The notes under the pieces are model-generated. The model did no database searches and was not told the DNA's origin. It worked only from the letters and a program-made list of their open reading frames with translations. Positions 26,401 through 34,822 of a DNA stretch of 64,000 nucleotides are shown here, in pieces; the stretch's first letter is position 1; the number at the start of each line of letters is the position of its first letter. This DNA is from Rhyzopertha dominica (Eukaryota; Arthropoda; Insecta; Coleoptera; Bostrichidae), in NCBI GenBank assembly GCA_025024175.1, contig QCXZ01000041.1, positions 17,603,786-17,667,785 of the forward strand. The letters are read 5' to 3'. The position numbers and the translations under genes are program-made.

Positions 26401-29400
26401 ATTGATAATTTGATCACAGTGGGTTGTTGGAAACATACTATTTGTAAACATAAAAATGTAAGAATCAAAAATGTACCCTAAACTTGCCATTTGTTGTAGA
26501 GGTCAGAATAAATATAAATTGCCATTTATTTTCGGGGATCTTGCGGCTCGTTTCCGGTCTGGCTAGCAATCGAATATAGGGAGAACAACGTCGTTCTTTG
26601 TTATAACATTTCCCTCTATCAACTTAAAACGCATATAATTTTTCATATCCTCTTCAAGCTATAACAAAATGGAAACTGAATGGTAAACACTTATAACCCC
26701 AAAAAATTACAGTAAGAATTAAGATCTTCACAACAGAAAAACAAACTGCGATTTCGGTATATCACGTCTAGGGGCCTTAAACAACCTTTTCATACGTTGA
26801 TAATTTCAAGGAATGGTTACAAAAATTTTGTTAGCTGTACTGACTGAACTACTTTTATAACCATGTACAAAACAACACTTGTTTTGCTTTCCATACATAA
26901 TAGATGCTTGTAAAACTACACAAACCACTTTTTGGTGCGACCTCTTACACCGTCCTTTCAATAAACACCACAGAAAAGCTTTTCCAATACAAGAATGATA
27001 CTACACCATTAAACAGCACACTCTTTGGTAATGTTTACATGACACTTGACGTCACGAGTTGAATAACCTTGGATAGAAGCGTTTTGGCGGTGACTTCCAA
27101 GATTCGAATTTCAGACCCGAAATTCTCTATCTACAAATATTTTTTCTGTTTTTTTTAACATGGCGTACGATATATATGCACTTTAAGATTCATTTTACGT
27201 AATTTTCAAAAAAAGTGATAATACCCGATTGTAGTCGGGGTTTCTTTGCTAGTTTACTGTTTTCACTAGATGCTCGCGGTGTAGAAGTTCAAAGGTAACT
27301 GTTTACAATACTCAAATCACATTCGGCGATGTTTTGTACATTCACAACTAAATAATCTATATGTCATATAACAATTAATGGTACACTAATTTACAGCACA
27401 TGTAATACATATAATATAATCATAGACTTTTTTCTAACCATGTAACGTTTAATGTATTTATTGTAATTGTTTCTTTTTTAAACCAAGTTGCTTGGAAGTA
27501 TGTTGGTACATAATTATAAATTATAATTATAACTGAATCACTTCCATTCACAAAAATTGTCTTAATTTCCCATTAATAATTTATATTTAACATATAAGTA
27601 AGTACCTACTTAATCGTTATGCATGCTGAACTGGAAAACAAGCAACATTCTTTTCGCCAATCTATAAATAAGCATTCACTATATAGTAGTATAGAGAATA
27701 GTATATAGTATATAGTTAAGAGCGGTCCTGGTATATGAATAGCGTGCTCGTCTACTATGCCGAAGATCCCGGGTTCAACCCCCGGTGCTGGAAATACCGA
27801 CCGCTGCCTCGTGGAAGGCAATGGCAAACCACCACAAATAAATTGTGGGAAAATCAGAAAAAGCACGCAACAAAGACGTACGCGAGAGCTTGCCTACGTT
27901 CGAATCAAAAGAAGAAAATTATTAAAGGTACGATCGCGGCGCACCGCATGCATTGCACATATTGCTTATGTGCTTCCTGTTTTTGCTCGTTGAACTTGTT
28001 AATTCATTTTGTAAATATGGTGTACCCGTTGGTGCATCGTCCCTATATGAAAGAGTAGAATCGAGGCTACTTCAGAAAAGATTTTAATCTGTGTACATAG
28101 CGAAAAAAATGCGGAAGTTGTGGATAAAAGCCGTGAGGCCCGATCCTAACGAATTGGCTAAATCAACAGTGTGTCATCTTGATGCACGTAAAATTTTAGT
28201 TTGTGTCTGAAGTATGCAGTATGATACGGAAAAGATACTCGATTTTTAGGTATGTTCATTGTTTGTTCTGTTGCTTTATACCATTATAAAGCCACCACCT
28301 GTTGTACTTTTTTACGTTTAATAAACATGTTTATTAATTGTTATTATTGCCACAATTATAGCAATGGGCAAATAAATACTTATTTATAGACGAACATAAA
28401 AACTGTTGCTTGTTTTCCAGTTGAACATGCAAACCATTATCTATGTACTTATATATTAAACGTAAATTATTTATTGGAAATTATGACAATTTTTGCGAAT
28501 GCAAGTGATTCAAATAATTTATAAGAGTAATAACATTTACATCAAAATTGTGTACCAACATACTTTCAAACAGCTATAATAGTATAATTATTATAAACAA
28601 TGTTCTAGTGAATTTAACATCTTGCATGTGTCGGTTTATTTGTTCCTTTTCAAGGAGTTTGCTATAATTTCTTATTATTAGATGTAGTTGACAACGACCC
28701 TCCAAACCTAAGACCGGCGGATATTTATGGCAGCGTTAATAAACAAATTGGAGATTTCACTTGAATTACAGATTTATTTGTCGAGGTTATTGAGTGTTAT
28801 GTTTTTGTCTTTCTATATTTTCATTAAATGTATCATTACCACTAACATTATGTCTGGAGAAACCTGTTAAGCATTTAATATAGAGTATTTATATGTTCTT
28901 TTACTGAAACTACGACCTGTGCAACCTATATAACAAATACCAAATCACAATTAATTTCGTACATGCCGCAGCTGTACAATGTGCATATCTCACTTCAACA
29001 TCACCATAGCTCTCCCTTTCAGCTCTGTAAAAGGAATAGTTAAATAGTGCACATGGTAAAAATATATTTTAAACTTAAACGTTATTACGTGGTTAGAAAA
29101 TCAAGTCCATGATTTTATTAACCAATTACATGGGTTGTAAATTTATGTACCATTAATCTTTTATATTAGACATATAGATTATTTACTTGTGAATGAATGT
29201 ACAACATGTAATGTGAAGAATTCCCTTCGAACTTCAACACCGCGAGTCTCTAGTGAAAACAGCGAACTAGCGAAAAAACTCTGGGCATTATCAGACTGCC
29301 CCAAAACAAATCTGTCTTTCATTATTTGTAATAAGTAAAGACTACTTACTTACACCATGGACAGCAAGAATAAAACAACATTCAACATGTGCAGCACTAC

Positions 29401-31923
29401 AAAGGTTCTGCTGTATGTCCGTGCTTTATGCCTATACATTGATGTAATCAAAGAAGTGGGTGGGACTTTGTCCACAATACTGAAGTGAACCAACAGCACA
29501 TCGTTTTGCCGTCACGTGAAACTTTTTTTTATGTAAAATATACTGAATAAATGGGAGTAGCAATGAAATTTGCTTGAAATGATTATATATAAAATTCATG
29601 CAAGTAGCCTGTTATGACGTCGCAGCCGTCCAGCGTTTAGCACGGACGTCGCGTTAAAGCTTTACAAGGGTATCATGCTATGGGCGCTACACATGGTGGT
29701 TCATTGCTTACTCACGGTTTTGTTTAGTAACGGATAGCACTTCTCATATACATTTTTGAACTTACCTTTCCGCACATTGGATGATAACCAAATGAGTTTT
29801 AAAAACGGCTACATGTGTTAGCTGTACGGCTGTTAAATTGAAACCAGTAATTTGGTGATTCCAGCAATTCTAAAGTGTTCATTTCAAAACTGCTAATGGA
29901 TTCTTAGACCGGAAAAGCTATATTAGCATGAAATATTGGATGTCAAGGTTGAAGATTCATGAGCAATCATATCATTTTGCAATGCATTTAGCAATACGCA
30001 GAAATCGAAGATATCGTGTTTTTAAAATGTAAGCAAGCCTAGATGAGTATTTGCTCTTCTGATTTCGTCTCTCTCCCCCTCCCCCTACCTACTGGAAATC
30101 CAGCTCCCGTAGAACTGATTTTTATATTTGTCATGCTTAATTACTGTAGCCTACATAGGGACCGAATTACTCGGCGCTTGAATGGCTAACAGCAACTTTT
30201 TATGAATTCATTCAATGTGTGAAGTAATGCGAGTGCGACATCGAGGTACCCAACGCTTTCGGCCGTCAATTTAGTTCGTAGCTGTGTCGCCTAACTGCCT
30301 CTGTTTTTTTATGAAGTCAACTTCACCACTCTTTGACCTGGGCCATCGTTATAATGTCCAGTAGATGTATCCGATCGCTGTCCCTTCGCTTATCACCAGG
30401 GCCAAGTCGTCCGCGTAAGCTGTCATAAGTCATGCGCTTTACGGGACGGCCCCAAAACTAACACCGCAAATCACTACCATCTTATCAGGAGAAGCTCAGG
30501 TACGTAATTTTCTGCACCTTGTTCGAAGCTTCTGCCATAAAACCAAATTGGAACTCACTAAAGCCACGTTTTTGGCTGATATTTTTCAAACTGCTGATTA
30601 GTTACTCCAACATTATATCTTCTCTGTGCAGTTGATCGAGCAAATGCGTCTGTATGATATAGGGGAATCAATTTGTTTTGTCAACTTTTGTACCATTAGT
30701 TTAATCTTCTTCCAGGTCTTCGGAAAGTAACCGTCCTCAATATATTGATTCAAAACAGCAAAGTATCCTCAGCTATCACCTCGGCTTTTGTTATTTTTAG
30801 CAGATTTCCATCCGGGACTGGACCTTCTGACATTTAGCAAAAGTACCTGACTAGCTGTAGTCGTCCTTCGTCGGAGAGTGCTTGAAATTAGTTTGCTTGC
30901 TTGGTTAGACATTTCATAAGTCGTTTGCAGGCAATTGGGGTAATTTTTAACATCTTACAAGCAAGGCTTCCTCCACACATCTTGGTTCTGTTCATCACTC
31001 AGCTTTTCCACACTCTTTAGTTGTATATAGTCTAACAGGAAGTTTTATTACTGCCTTCTTCTTTTTCTACAGAGCCTTAGACACACACAGTACTTATTCG
31101 TTAAATCTTTTATACACATTTTTCAATATGTATTTAAACTCATGTTCGCTAAAAGAAAATGCAAATGCTTTTTAAAGTTTCACATATATACACAAAGATA
31201 AGTGTAAAACATTTAAGTGTATATTTTCTCAAAAATATATTTCTAGGAAATAGTAATAAGCGAAGAAATTTACGAAATACTTCCTCGGAGAAAACTTAGT
31301 GGTCAGCTTGGAAAAGCATTCTGTGAGGTCGAACAGGAATTGTGCTTAATGTCTGTTTATTTGGCTACTGGACCAGATCCGACGTTTAATGTAAGTCGTA
31401 CAACATAACGACGAACTTTAATCTCAATATTTGCAGTATTATCACTTATTTACCCACGGTACAACAAAATATTTTGATTTGTAGAAAAGTTCAGCTGCAA
31501 TTATGGAGTTCTACCCTTCCGGAACAAGCAGGAACGTCGTGCTACATCATCTTCAAGTCTTCAAAAGGAGAAAATTGGAAAACCTGCATGCGCTTGACCC
31601 CTACAATACACTGGACCTCTTCGGAAATATACCCAAAAAAGAATATGACATGCACAAAATTACAGCTCCAACAGCACTATATTACGGTGACACCGACGTG
31701 TTGACTGTAAAAGAAGTAAGAAATGTAACTGCTTTCAAACAACCCTATACTGAAAGGTCTTTTTTTCCAGGATGTGCACTATTTGGCCACTAAATTATCA
31801 AACGTAGTTGGCATCTTTAGAGTTCCGCAAAAGAACTTCAGCCACCTTAGTTTCGTTATTTCACTTAAGGCCAGGAATGCCCTCTACAAACCACTAATGG
31901 TTTTAATGGACAAGTTTAGATGA
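3696..31923 (+). CDS. Lipase gene 1 (acid lipase / lipase-3-like, alpha/beta hydrolase)
   Basis: Six exons: 3696-3842, 24569-24767, 24820-25187, 31247-31390, 31485-31715, 31771-31923. Together they give about 413 residues with all phases consistent. The product is expected to hydrolyse triglycerides or cholesteryl esters in the gut lumen or lysosome. Visible features: hydrophobic signal peptide (1-20), AGYPVETH and EDNYLITLHRIP near 56-79 (the N-terminal lipase motif), oxyanion-type LLHGL (95-99), nucleophile GHSMGG with Ser186, GDTDVL with Asp357, and FSHLSF with His388. A conserved Cys pair sits in exon 4. Intron 1 is 20.7 kb and full of transposons. Exon 1 is assigned by its match in position, phase and sequence (ILE..G.K.G) to exon 1 of the downstream paralogue. 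The His motif is SHLSF instead of the usual NHxDF. The fold and family are certain; the substrate is not. Confidence 0.85.
4150..4715 (+). mobile_element. Degenerate mariner transposase
   Basis: Broken plus-strand frames carry the mariner order of motifs: SRSGRP (near 4170), SVFWDK (4350-4370, first catalytic Asp), LGRTITG, KRRGKLAKGVL, DNAPAHKS (4512-4535, second Asp) and SLDYYFFLKLKK (4615-4650, third Asp of the DD34D triad). In-frame stops and frameshifts show it is dead. It lies in intron 1 of lipase 1. Terminal repeats were not located. Confidence 0.8.
4716..5716. other. Intronic AT-rich DNA, nothing recognised
   Basis: The open frame at 5374-5622 has low complexity and is AT-driven. 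No motif was found. Confidence 0.45.
5717..5756 (-). pseudogene. 5S rRNA-derived fragment
   Basis: On the minus strand this reads TACTTGGATGG, TGACCGCTTGGGAATACC, AGGTGCTGTTG. That is the 3' third of metazoan 5S rRNA, including the box C part of its internal control region, with a few substitutions and one missing G. The 5' part is absent, so it is a truncated 5S pseudogene or a piece of a 5S-derived SINE. Confidence 0.75.
5757..9785. other. Lipase 1 intron 1, no gene recognised
   Basis: Four kilobases of AT-rich sequence with no conserved coding frame. The open frame at 9022-9204 (-) has no motif. Old unrecognised repeats may be present. Confidence 0.4.
9790..9937 (+). repeat. tRNA-derived SINE, family 1, copy 1
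   Basis: A B-box-like GAGTTCGATTCTCG at about 9848-9861 follows a decayed tRNA-like 5' part. The tail (AATAAACTACTAATGAGCTCGCTAATTG) aligns with the tail of the copy at 12622-12760 and ends in an A-run. The length, about 150 bp, suits a SINE. Confidence 0.65.
9938..10700. other. Intronic DNA, nothing recognised
   Basis: No motif-bearing frame. The overlapping minus frames at 10151-10412 are unremarkable. Confidence 0.4.
10701..11930 (+). mobile_element. Degenerate DDE-type transposase remnant
   Basis: Plus-strand pieces match a layout I know from insect DDE transposases of the Tc1/pogo-related kind. An N-terminal MKREGKYEIKIALEN region (about 10880-10930) is followed by VVHEFYAIIKLKK (about 11240-11275), then NKCNMVRWLAERSILHDPN (about 11595-11655). 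Frames are broken by stops and shifts between the pieces, and the catalytic acidic residues are not identifiable. The antisense open frame 11563-11928 is its shadow. The exact superfamily is uncertain. Confidence 0.5.
11931..12621. other. Intronic DNA, nothing recognised
   Basis: No gene or repeat structure recognised. Confidence 0.4.
12622..12765 (+). repeat. tRNA-derived SINE, family 1, copy 2
   Basis: The A-box-like TAGTGGGTAGCGTACC (about 12627-12642) and B-box-like GGGTTAGAGTCCC (about 12664-12676) are spaced as in a tRNA. A unique tail with AATAAATTACTAATTAGCTGG aligns to the copy at 9790-9937. This copy preserves the head better. Confidence 0.75.
12766..14278. other. Intronic DNA, nothing recognised
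   Basis: The frames at 13320-13581 lie on opposite strands of the same DNA and show no family motifs. Confidence 0.4.
14378..14457 (+). repeat. (GT)n microsatellite
   Basis: About 36 uninterrupted GT units follow TCTGTCTG. The same site in repeat copy 1 (1561-1580) has only a few units. Confidence 0.95.
14997..15180 (+). mobile_element. PLE-terminus-like insert with decayed hammerhead
   Basis: The hairpin GATTAC-AGGT-GTAATC (15093-15108) is followed by GAAACGTC and preceded by TTGACAA in place of the CTGANGA core, so two core bases are lost. A reverse-complement copy of the same hairpin lies at 14998-15013, giving inverted ends about 100 bp apart. The 3' part (about 15135-15180, GACAGCGATCTATC) recurs in the fold-back at 21601-21740. 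Confidence 0.45.
15298..15325 (-). ncRNA. Hammerhead-like motif, left PLE arm
   Basis: Read on the minus strand: CTGAAGA core (15325-15319), one extra A (15318), perfect 6-bp stem II GAATTT/AAATTC with loop AAAT (15317-15302), GAAA (15301-15298), then AGCTT. Helix III would be palindromic AGCT, and stem I only about 3 bp (GCT/AGC). It keeps the same one-base insertion as the motif at 692-736. Confidence 0.6.
15500..15964 (-). CDS. GIY-YIG endonuclease domain, left PLE arm (intact C-terminus)
   Basis: A 154-codon frame whose body is the PLE endonuclease. The Cys pair YCLKCNTCDSIYVGR (zinc-finger-like plus the GIY-YIG-equivalent IYVGR) is followed by W.KNRISLHKSD, CALATHAVNNNHTIDW and LILEMYHINK. 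The first residues come from the junction. It carries the longer C-terminus, because the right arm lost 2 bp near its end. It has no RT domain of its own here, so it is a partial copy. Confidence 0.75.
   Translation of the reverse strand: MSKMNDSICKNRTFNLENIKIARRNIKKCSNLFTKLKSKTPTKFKSNVIYCLKCNTCDSIYVGRTSQWVKNRISLHKSDISMKRDRCALATHAVNNNHTIDWDGVKILDTEINTSKRLILEMYHINKINNVMNKKSDTQQLSSIYTYLLSKEMT
15955..16481 (+). pseudogene. PLE reverse transcriptase, 5'-truncated
   Basis: The plus-strand frame shows motif B FGCIMGSTLGPILAQ (about 16009-16053), motif C KKYVDDLILIL (16114-16146) and the PLE-type GGVPFLDTRV (about 16230-16260). The upstream part, with motifs 1 and A, is replaced by the inverted arm. 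The frame stops at 16481 just before the endonuclease frame. The open frame begins earlier, at 15825, but that part is antisense of the left arm. Confidence 0.8.
16526..17074 (+). pseudogene. GIY-YIG endonuclease, right PLE arm (2-bp deletion)
   Basis: It has the same domain as the left arm (YCLKCNTC.SIYVGR, ALATHAVNNNHTIDW, LILEMYHINK), here downstream of the RT with a linker from 16526. Relative to the left arm it lacks CA after ATCGGACA, which shifts the frame and ends the protein at DTTIK (17074). One other residue difference (S for L) is visible in the TK.KSK region. Confidence 0.75.
17286..17313 (+). ncRNA. Hammerhead-like motif, right PLE arm
   Basis: CTGAAGA (17286-17292), extra A (17293), stem II GAATTT...AAATTA (17294-17309), GAAA (17310-17313). 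A C-to-A change relative to the left arm breaks the closing G-C pair of stem II. Confidence 0.5.
17546..20780. other. Intronic DNA with one short palindrome, no gene recognised
   Basis: Frames at 18212-18442, 19561-19743 and 19919-20134 have no family motifs. Several Ns occur near 17727-18327. Confidence 0.4.
18185..18214. repeat. 30-bp perfect palindrome
   Basis: CACTGATCTCTAAAT is followed directly by its exact reverse complement, with no loop. It may be a MITE end, a hairpin or a recombination scar. Confidence 0.85.
20781..21249 (+). mobile_element. Non-LTR retrotransposon RT fragment
   Basis: The plus-strand frame reads YYTNDTQIYLSLH (about 20977-21015), a decayed form of the Y(A)DDTQIYLS catalytic motif. 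It continues as ISQAVAAIN...LNATKTKVLLLGK (to about 21145), the palm/thumb pattern of jockey/CR1-type elements. The catalytic Asp pair is altered (ND) and frameshifts follow. Confidence 0.7.
21250..21600 (-). repeat. Fold-back repeat family B, copy 1
   Basis: It shares long blocks with 62801-63611 and 37737-37930. Examples are GGTTCTTGCC, AAAAAGTGCCGTAGGGG, CTGCTGTCAAATTGAAGAATGC, CTTTAGGAAGTAG and GCAGCTAGGTGGCTTTGTCATCATG. It ends in TAAATTCTTACTT, like the 63.6-kb copy. It has no coding content. Confidence 0.75.
21601..21740. repeat. Short fold-back with ATT-rich loop
   Basis: Arms at about 21601-21650 and 21688-21740 are reverse complements (GATCGCTGTCAC, AAAACACTGA), separated by a (TTA)n-rich spacer. 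The right arm matches the PLE-like tail at 15135-15180. Confidence 0.7.
21746..21994. other. Short intronic stretch, nothing recognised
   Basis: No feature seen between the fold-back and the hAT target duplication. Confidence 0.4.
22003..24444 (+). mobile_element. hAT transposon with near-matching 8-bp target duplication
   Basis: A 2.44-kb element bounded by AACAGTGC (21995-22002) and AACAGTAC (24445-24452), an 8-bp duplication with one mismatch, as expected for hAT. Its termini are imperfect inverted repeats (CGGTGCTGGGTAG and CAATGGTGATTAC). Both subterminal zones carry repeated GCGGATTAGCG-like motifs in opposite orientation. It inserted into lipase 1 intron 1, 125 bp before exon 2. Confidence 0.8.
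22260..24110 (+). pseudogene. Broken hAT transposase
   Basis: Fragments in several frames follow the hAT order: a GYLIGYHH...LLGHHTFDVLTEVM region (22337-22510), QGKVARVTTDDGSNFVKAF (about 22537-22593, first catalytic region), KAQALWNQQ (about 22885), an insertion-domain piece with FFTDPEVTLLKEYAQVM (23046-23105), and a C-terminal dimerisation motif KYNTPVLSFAAIE then FLIGADILRADV (about 23993-24075). Stops and frameshifts separate them, so no transposase can be made from this copy. Confidence 0.75.
24569..24767 (+). CDS. Lipase 1 exon 2
   Basis: Follows TTTTCAG and starts phase 0 with ERMIREAGYPVETHEV. It contains the LLLHGL oxyanion-region motif. Donor GTTAGT at 24768; ends in phase 1. Its 199-nt length equals exon 2 of lipase 2. 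Confidence 0.9.
24820..25187 (+). CDS. Lipase 1 exon 3 (catalytic serine)
   Basis: Follows AAATTCAG after a 52-bp intron. It encodes ADGGFDVWIMNFRG, YYSRGHKTLDP, the nucleophile GHSMGGTAG (Ser186) and ends LLPAAA before donor GTGAGT (25188), phase 0. Confidence 0.9.
26091..27092 (+). mobile_element. TIR element family C, copy 1
   Basis: Inverted ends: CCGCCAAAACGC (26095-26106) pairs with GCGTTTTGGCGG (27079-27090), and inside them CGTGACGTCAGGTGTC (from 26119) pairs with the region ending at 27056. The left side holds a short frame at 26281-26373 whose peptide matches one in the second copy at 45.3 kb. The ends are CpG-rich, unlike the AT-rich surroundings. I do not recognise the superfamily. 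Confidence 0.65.
26281..26373 (+). pseudogene. Short conserved peptide frame in TIR element C, copy 1
   Basis: The frame encodes about 30 residues, including MLIVTEFVYSDERLNAADM, and stops in a GCGTAAGTG that also looks like a splice donor. It aligns with [19 protein letters not shown] in the 45.4-kb copy. This suggests a first exon of an element-encoded protein, followed by an intron. I see no downstream exon in this copy. Confidence 0.5.
27718..27870 (+). repeat. tRNA-derived SINE, family 2
   Basis: A tRNA-like head with A-box-like TATGAATAGCGTGCTC and a perfect B-box region GGGTTCAACCCCC (about 27771-27783) is followed by GAAGGCAATGGCAAACCACC, a body sequence shared by many arthropod SINEs. 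It sits in the spacer of the inverted repeat. Confidence 0.8.
28375..29666 (-). repeat. Right arm of the 4.2-kb inverted repeat
   Basis: The uninterrupted counterpart of 25471-27680 in reverse orientation, ending CGTTAAAGCTTTACAA. It has no TIR element, so it shows the arm's original content. It has no motif-bearing reading frame. The spacer between arms is about 27681-28374. Confidence 0.75.
29667..30190. other. Intronic DNA, nothing recognised
   Basis: No gene or repeat recognised. Confidence 0.4.
30191..31020 (-). mobile_element. Non-LTR retrotransposon RT remnant (R1/jockey-like)
   Basis: The minus strand carries, in order and across frameshifts, GPVPDGN (about 30825-30805), FSEFQFGFMAEAS (about 30570-30530) and TAYADDLALV (about 30423-30394), the catalytic Tyr-Ala-Asp-Asp box. 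These are the finger and palm motifs of non-LTR RTs. It lies just upstream of lipase 1 exon 4. Clade is a guess from TAYADDL. Confidence 0.7.
31247..31390 (+). CDS. Lipase 1 exon 4
   Basis: Follows TATTTCTAG, phase 0. It encodes EEIYEILPRRKLSGQLGKAFC and a second Cys, ending TGPDPTFN before GTAAGT. It is homologous to lipase 2 exon 4. Confidence 0.88.
31485..31715 (+). CDS. Lipase 1 exon 5 (catalytic Asp)
   Basis: Follows TTTGTAG. It encodes EFYPSGTSRNVVLHHLQ, ITAPTALYYGDTDVLT (Asp357) and ends at KE before GTAAGA, phase 0. Confidence 0.88.
31771..31923 (+). CDS. Lipase 1 exon 6 (catalytic His, stop)
   Basis: Follows TTTTTTCCAG. It encodes LSNVVGIFRVPQKNFSHLSF (His388) and ends LMDKFR with TGA at 31921-31923. 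Confidence 0.9.
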   Translation, partial: DVHYLATKLSNVVGIFRVPQKNFSHLSFVISLKARNALYKPLMVLMDKFR

Positions 31924-32043
31924 TACTATTGTTTTGTGAAAAGAATCTAGCATAAATGTTGCGGTTGTGGCTGAAATATGTAGGTGTTATGCTACATATT
32001 TCACGATTTTGAGAAGACAGAATGATTGTAATGTAGATGTACA

Positions 32044-32073
32044 AATAAATTAAGGACTACAGTGAACAATAAA
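32044..32073 (+). terminator. Lipase 1 polyadenylation signals
   Basis: AATAAA occurs at 32044-32049 and 32068-32073, 120-150 bp after the stop codon. Confidence 0.6.
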
Positions 32074-32204
32074 TCGAGCAATGTAAATTTATTAAAGTGT
32101 ATATTATTGGGGCAAAACTATACTCTGAAGTGTTAATATGCTACTTATAGTATTATTTAATAGACAAACTGAGAATCAACAGCAAATATTTAGTACACCG
32201 GGTG

Positions 32205-33300
32205 TTTCAGTGAAAACGAGCCATCCTCAACAATTCCTATAGAAAGCTTTGAGTAAAATCCTGAAAGAGGTGGATTTAATTTTGTACGTGTTATCTTGTA
32301 ATGCAAAATACGAAGTTGTCAAAACCACCCCTGGCAGTGTTGTAACCTTTAAATTTTAAATCTAAAAAAAATCGAAAAATGCATAGGAAACAACGAACAA
32401 GTTTTTTCGAAGAATCGAATATTTATTAGAATTTGTTAGGTCACTTTAAATTATTTGATGTTTTAAGAAAACGAACCTAATATAATAAGTAAAATAAATA
32501 ATATTTGCATTACATTGCCAGTTTTTTTATTGCTTACTACCTTGTCGAAAATTCCCACTCCAATATGGTGTTTCGAAATGTTGCTAATGAAGCTATCGCA
32601 GTTGCCTTTTTAGGTCTTGTTGTTCTCATGGAAAGAAACTGCAATTTTCTGGAGTCTTCAGGATTCCCACCAACATAAGTTTAGTCCTTTCAAAATTCAC
32701 TTCAAGCATAAAATAAATGCGCACCATCATGATAGATGACTGAACTGAACGGATGGATTCTAACTAATAAATCGTTGTCTGTAAGGGTGGACAAGTGATT
32801 ATCTGCAAAAAGCTAATTACTAGTGGTGTACCTCACGACTCATTAATGTGACCACTGCTCTATCTGTTATTATGCATCTGAACTGCCTCTGGCTGTTTGT
32901 AATCCATGCTCCATGTATACTTACAATTCGAAAATTTATGAGTGATCTTTCCAACAATACCAAAACTAAAAAACGACCTCAGTAGCATTTACAACTGTAA
33001 ATATATTCTACCTTCACAAGAGCACTGTGCTGCACATCAAGAGACATATTCAAGAACCCCTTAATCCCTTCCGTATCGAACAAGAGGAGTTATACCACAC
33101 ACAGACCTTGGTGGTATTTATGAAGATTTAACATGGTCTCTGTACAGTACACGATCCTGTGGAAGACCGAACCGCAACAATTTCCAGGGGCACTGGATTG
33201 GCTTCCGTACTTGAATTATTTTTAAGTGCGTTACTCAACATTTGTATGGGGGTTGAAAATGTTGTAAACCTGAAGAGTTGAAAATTAATGTAATTTCACA
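32205..33300 (-). mobile_element. Probable DDE transposon remnant
   Basis: The minus strand near 33200-33060 reads FGLPQDRVLYRDHVKS and IYTTKVCV in neighbouring frames, resembling the DDE C-terminal segment FFLWGHVKS.VY of mariner-related transposases. A CGGGTGTTTCAGTG motif at 32208 resembles mariner-type ends. It is badly decayed, and the assignment is weak. Confidence 0.35.
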
Positions 33301-34822
33301 CATAAATTTTAATAAAAATATTGCATCATTTTTCTTATGTAGTTTCAAGACGGGCTTTCCCTATTTAAACATTAAGGGTGAGAGCTAGCAAGGTTAAACG
33401 GTTATTCTGACAACTTAGAATTTATCGAGCTGTTTGAGGAGCAATTAAGTTATGTAATTAAAAAACCATGATAGGTATCATCAAAAATAATGGAATAACA
33501 ACCCTTATGATATTTGTCATTAGCCATAAATCTCATTATTGAAATGCTTATCTGCAAATAATATATAGCTGATGCTTATTATTATGAACGAAATTTTGGC
33601 AAACTATATGAACATCTAATTTGTTGTATAAATAGAGTTATGAATTTCTGTACCTATATATTCTCTTTTTTATTTATCTTTAATGCTTAGCTAACCTGTA
33701 AAACGTCTTTGAGATGGAGTTTTTGATGCCTGGTTCTTCTACTGTAAAATAAAATAGAATATGTGATGTTATTAATTTTGACCTATATAATAAGACCTAT
33801 GTGAGAGATACATATATATTAGTAACAAGTTTGCAATTACCAGGATGAGCATTAGTAATATAACTTAAACTTGACTGATAGCTACAGTCGGGAATATCAT
33901 ACAGATGTCTACTGTAAATCTAATAGATGGACTTCATGTATATCCATGGCATTCATTAGATGGATATAGGTTTATATAACATGTCTTACAGATATCTTAA
34001 TGTTCGAAATAGATATCCTAGATATCTAAACCAACATCCATATTACACAGATTAGACGAGTAGTGGAGCATGGAGATATTTTACGGAACTTCTATGCATG
34101 AATACTTTGGATATCCATAATGCCTCCCACAGGTTTTCAACTATTGACGAACCTAACTTACTTCATTAATAAAAAACAACTGCTGTGAAAACCAGCCTTT
34201 ATTATTAAAATATTATTTTACAAGTGCAAACATAACAAAATATAACAAACTGCCAGCAGGCATCCAGAAGCAACTAAAAAGTATGTTTTATCGGTGCCCA
34301 AGAATTTATATTGAAATTCAATATAATTCAGTGGACATGCCCGTAACGCTCGCCATTTGTCAAATGACAGCATGACTCCATGACATTGACAGACGACTGA
34401 GAACGTTTTTGTGTTTGGTTAAGTCATAGAAAATTTTTTCTCTGGTTATGTATTTTACTTTGCTGTATTTGTTATTTAGGTAATACCGTGGTCAATGGTA
34501 AGTTGCTCGAATCAGCTTGTATGACTCCTGATAATATTTTGCATACAAACGCTAGAGCAACTATTAATTTAGGTTATTTTTTAATGGCTCTGCCGGTTTA
34601 AGACAATTAGCCACTGATCTATAAAAATAACTGGATGTCGCATAAGTCCGTTTTATCAAAACTGTTAAATAGAAACTCGTGCGCCACCATGCCGCTGGTG
34701 ATGGTACTATCTATTTAACTGCGCGTACAAAGAAATGCCGTATTTTTAGGTTAGGTTTATGAATTTAGCCGTCAATTTTAATACAATTAGGCTTTTTAAG
34801 ATTACGTCATCCAATATGGCGT
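33301..34822. other. Intergenic DNA, nothing recognised
   Basis: Clusters of AGATATCC-like and TGGATAT motifs occur at 33.9-34.1 kb without a clear repeat unit. No gene. Confidence 0.4.

Larger units (their letters stand above)
25471..27680 (+). repeat. Left arm of a 4.2-kb inverted repeat
   Basis: It begins ATAAAGCTTGAACGCG and matches the reverse complement of 28375-29666 block by block: CTACTTGCATGAATTTTAT, TGACGGCAAAACGA, ACTAGATGCTCGCGG, AGTATGTTGGTAC and CTGGAAAACAAGCAAC. The arm is interrupted from about 25950 to 27215, largely by a TIR element. Similarity is roughly three quarters to four fifths by eye. Confidence 0.75.

Noticed and set aside
27735..28058. 107-codon plus-strand frame
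   Set aside because: Begins inside a tRNA-derived SINE and has no conserved sequence.
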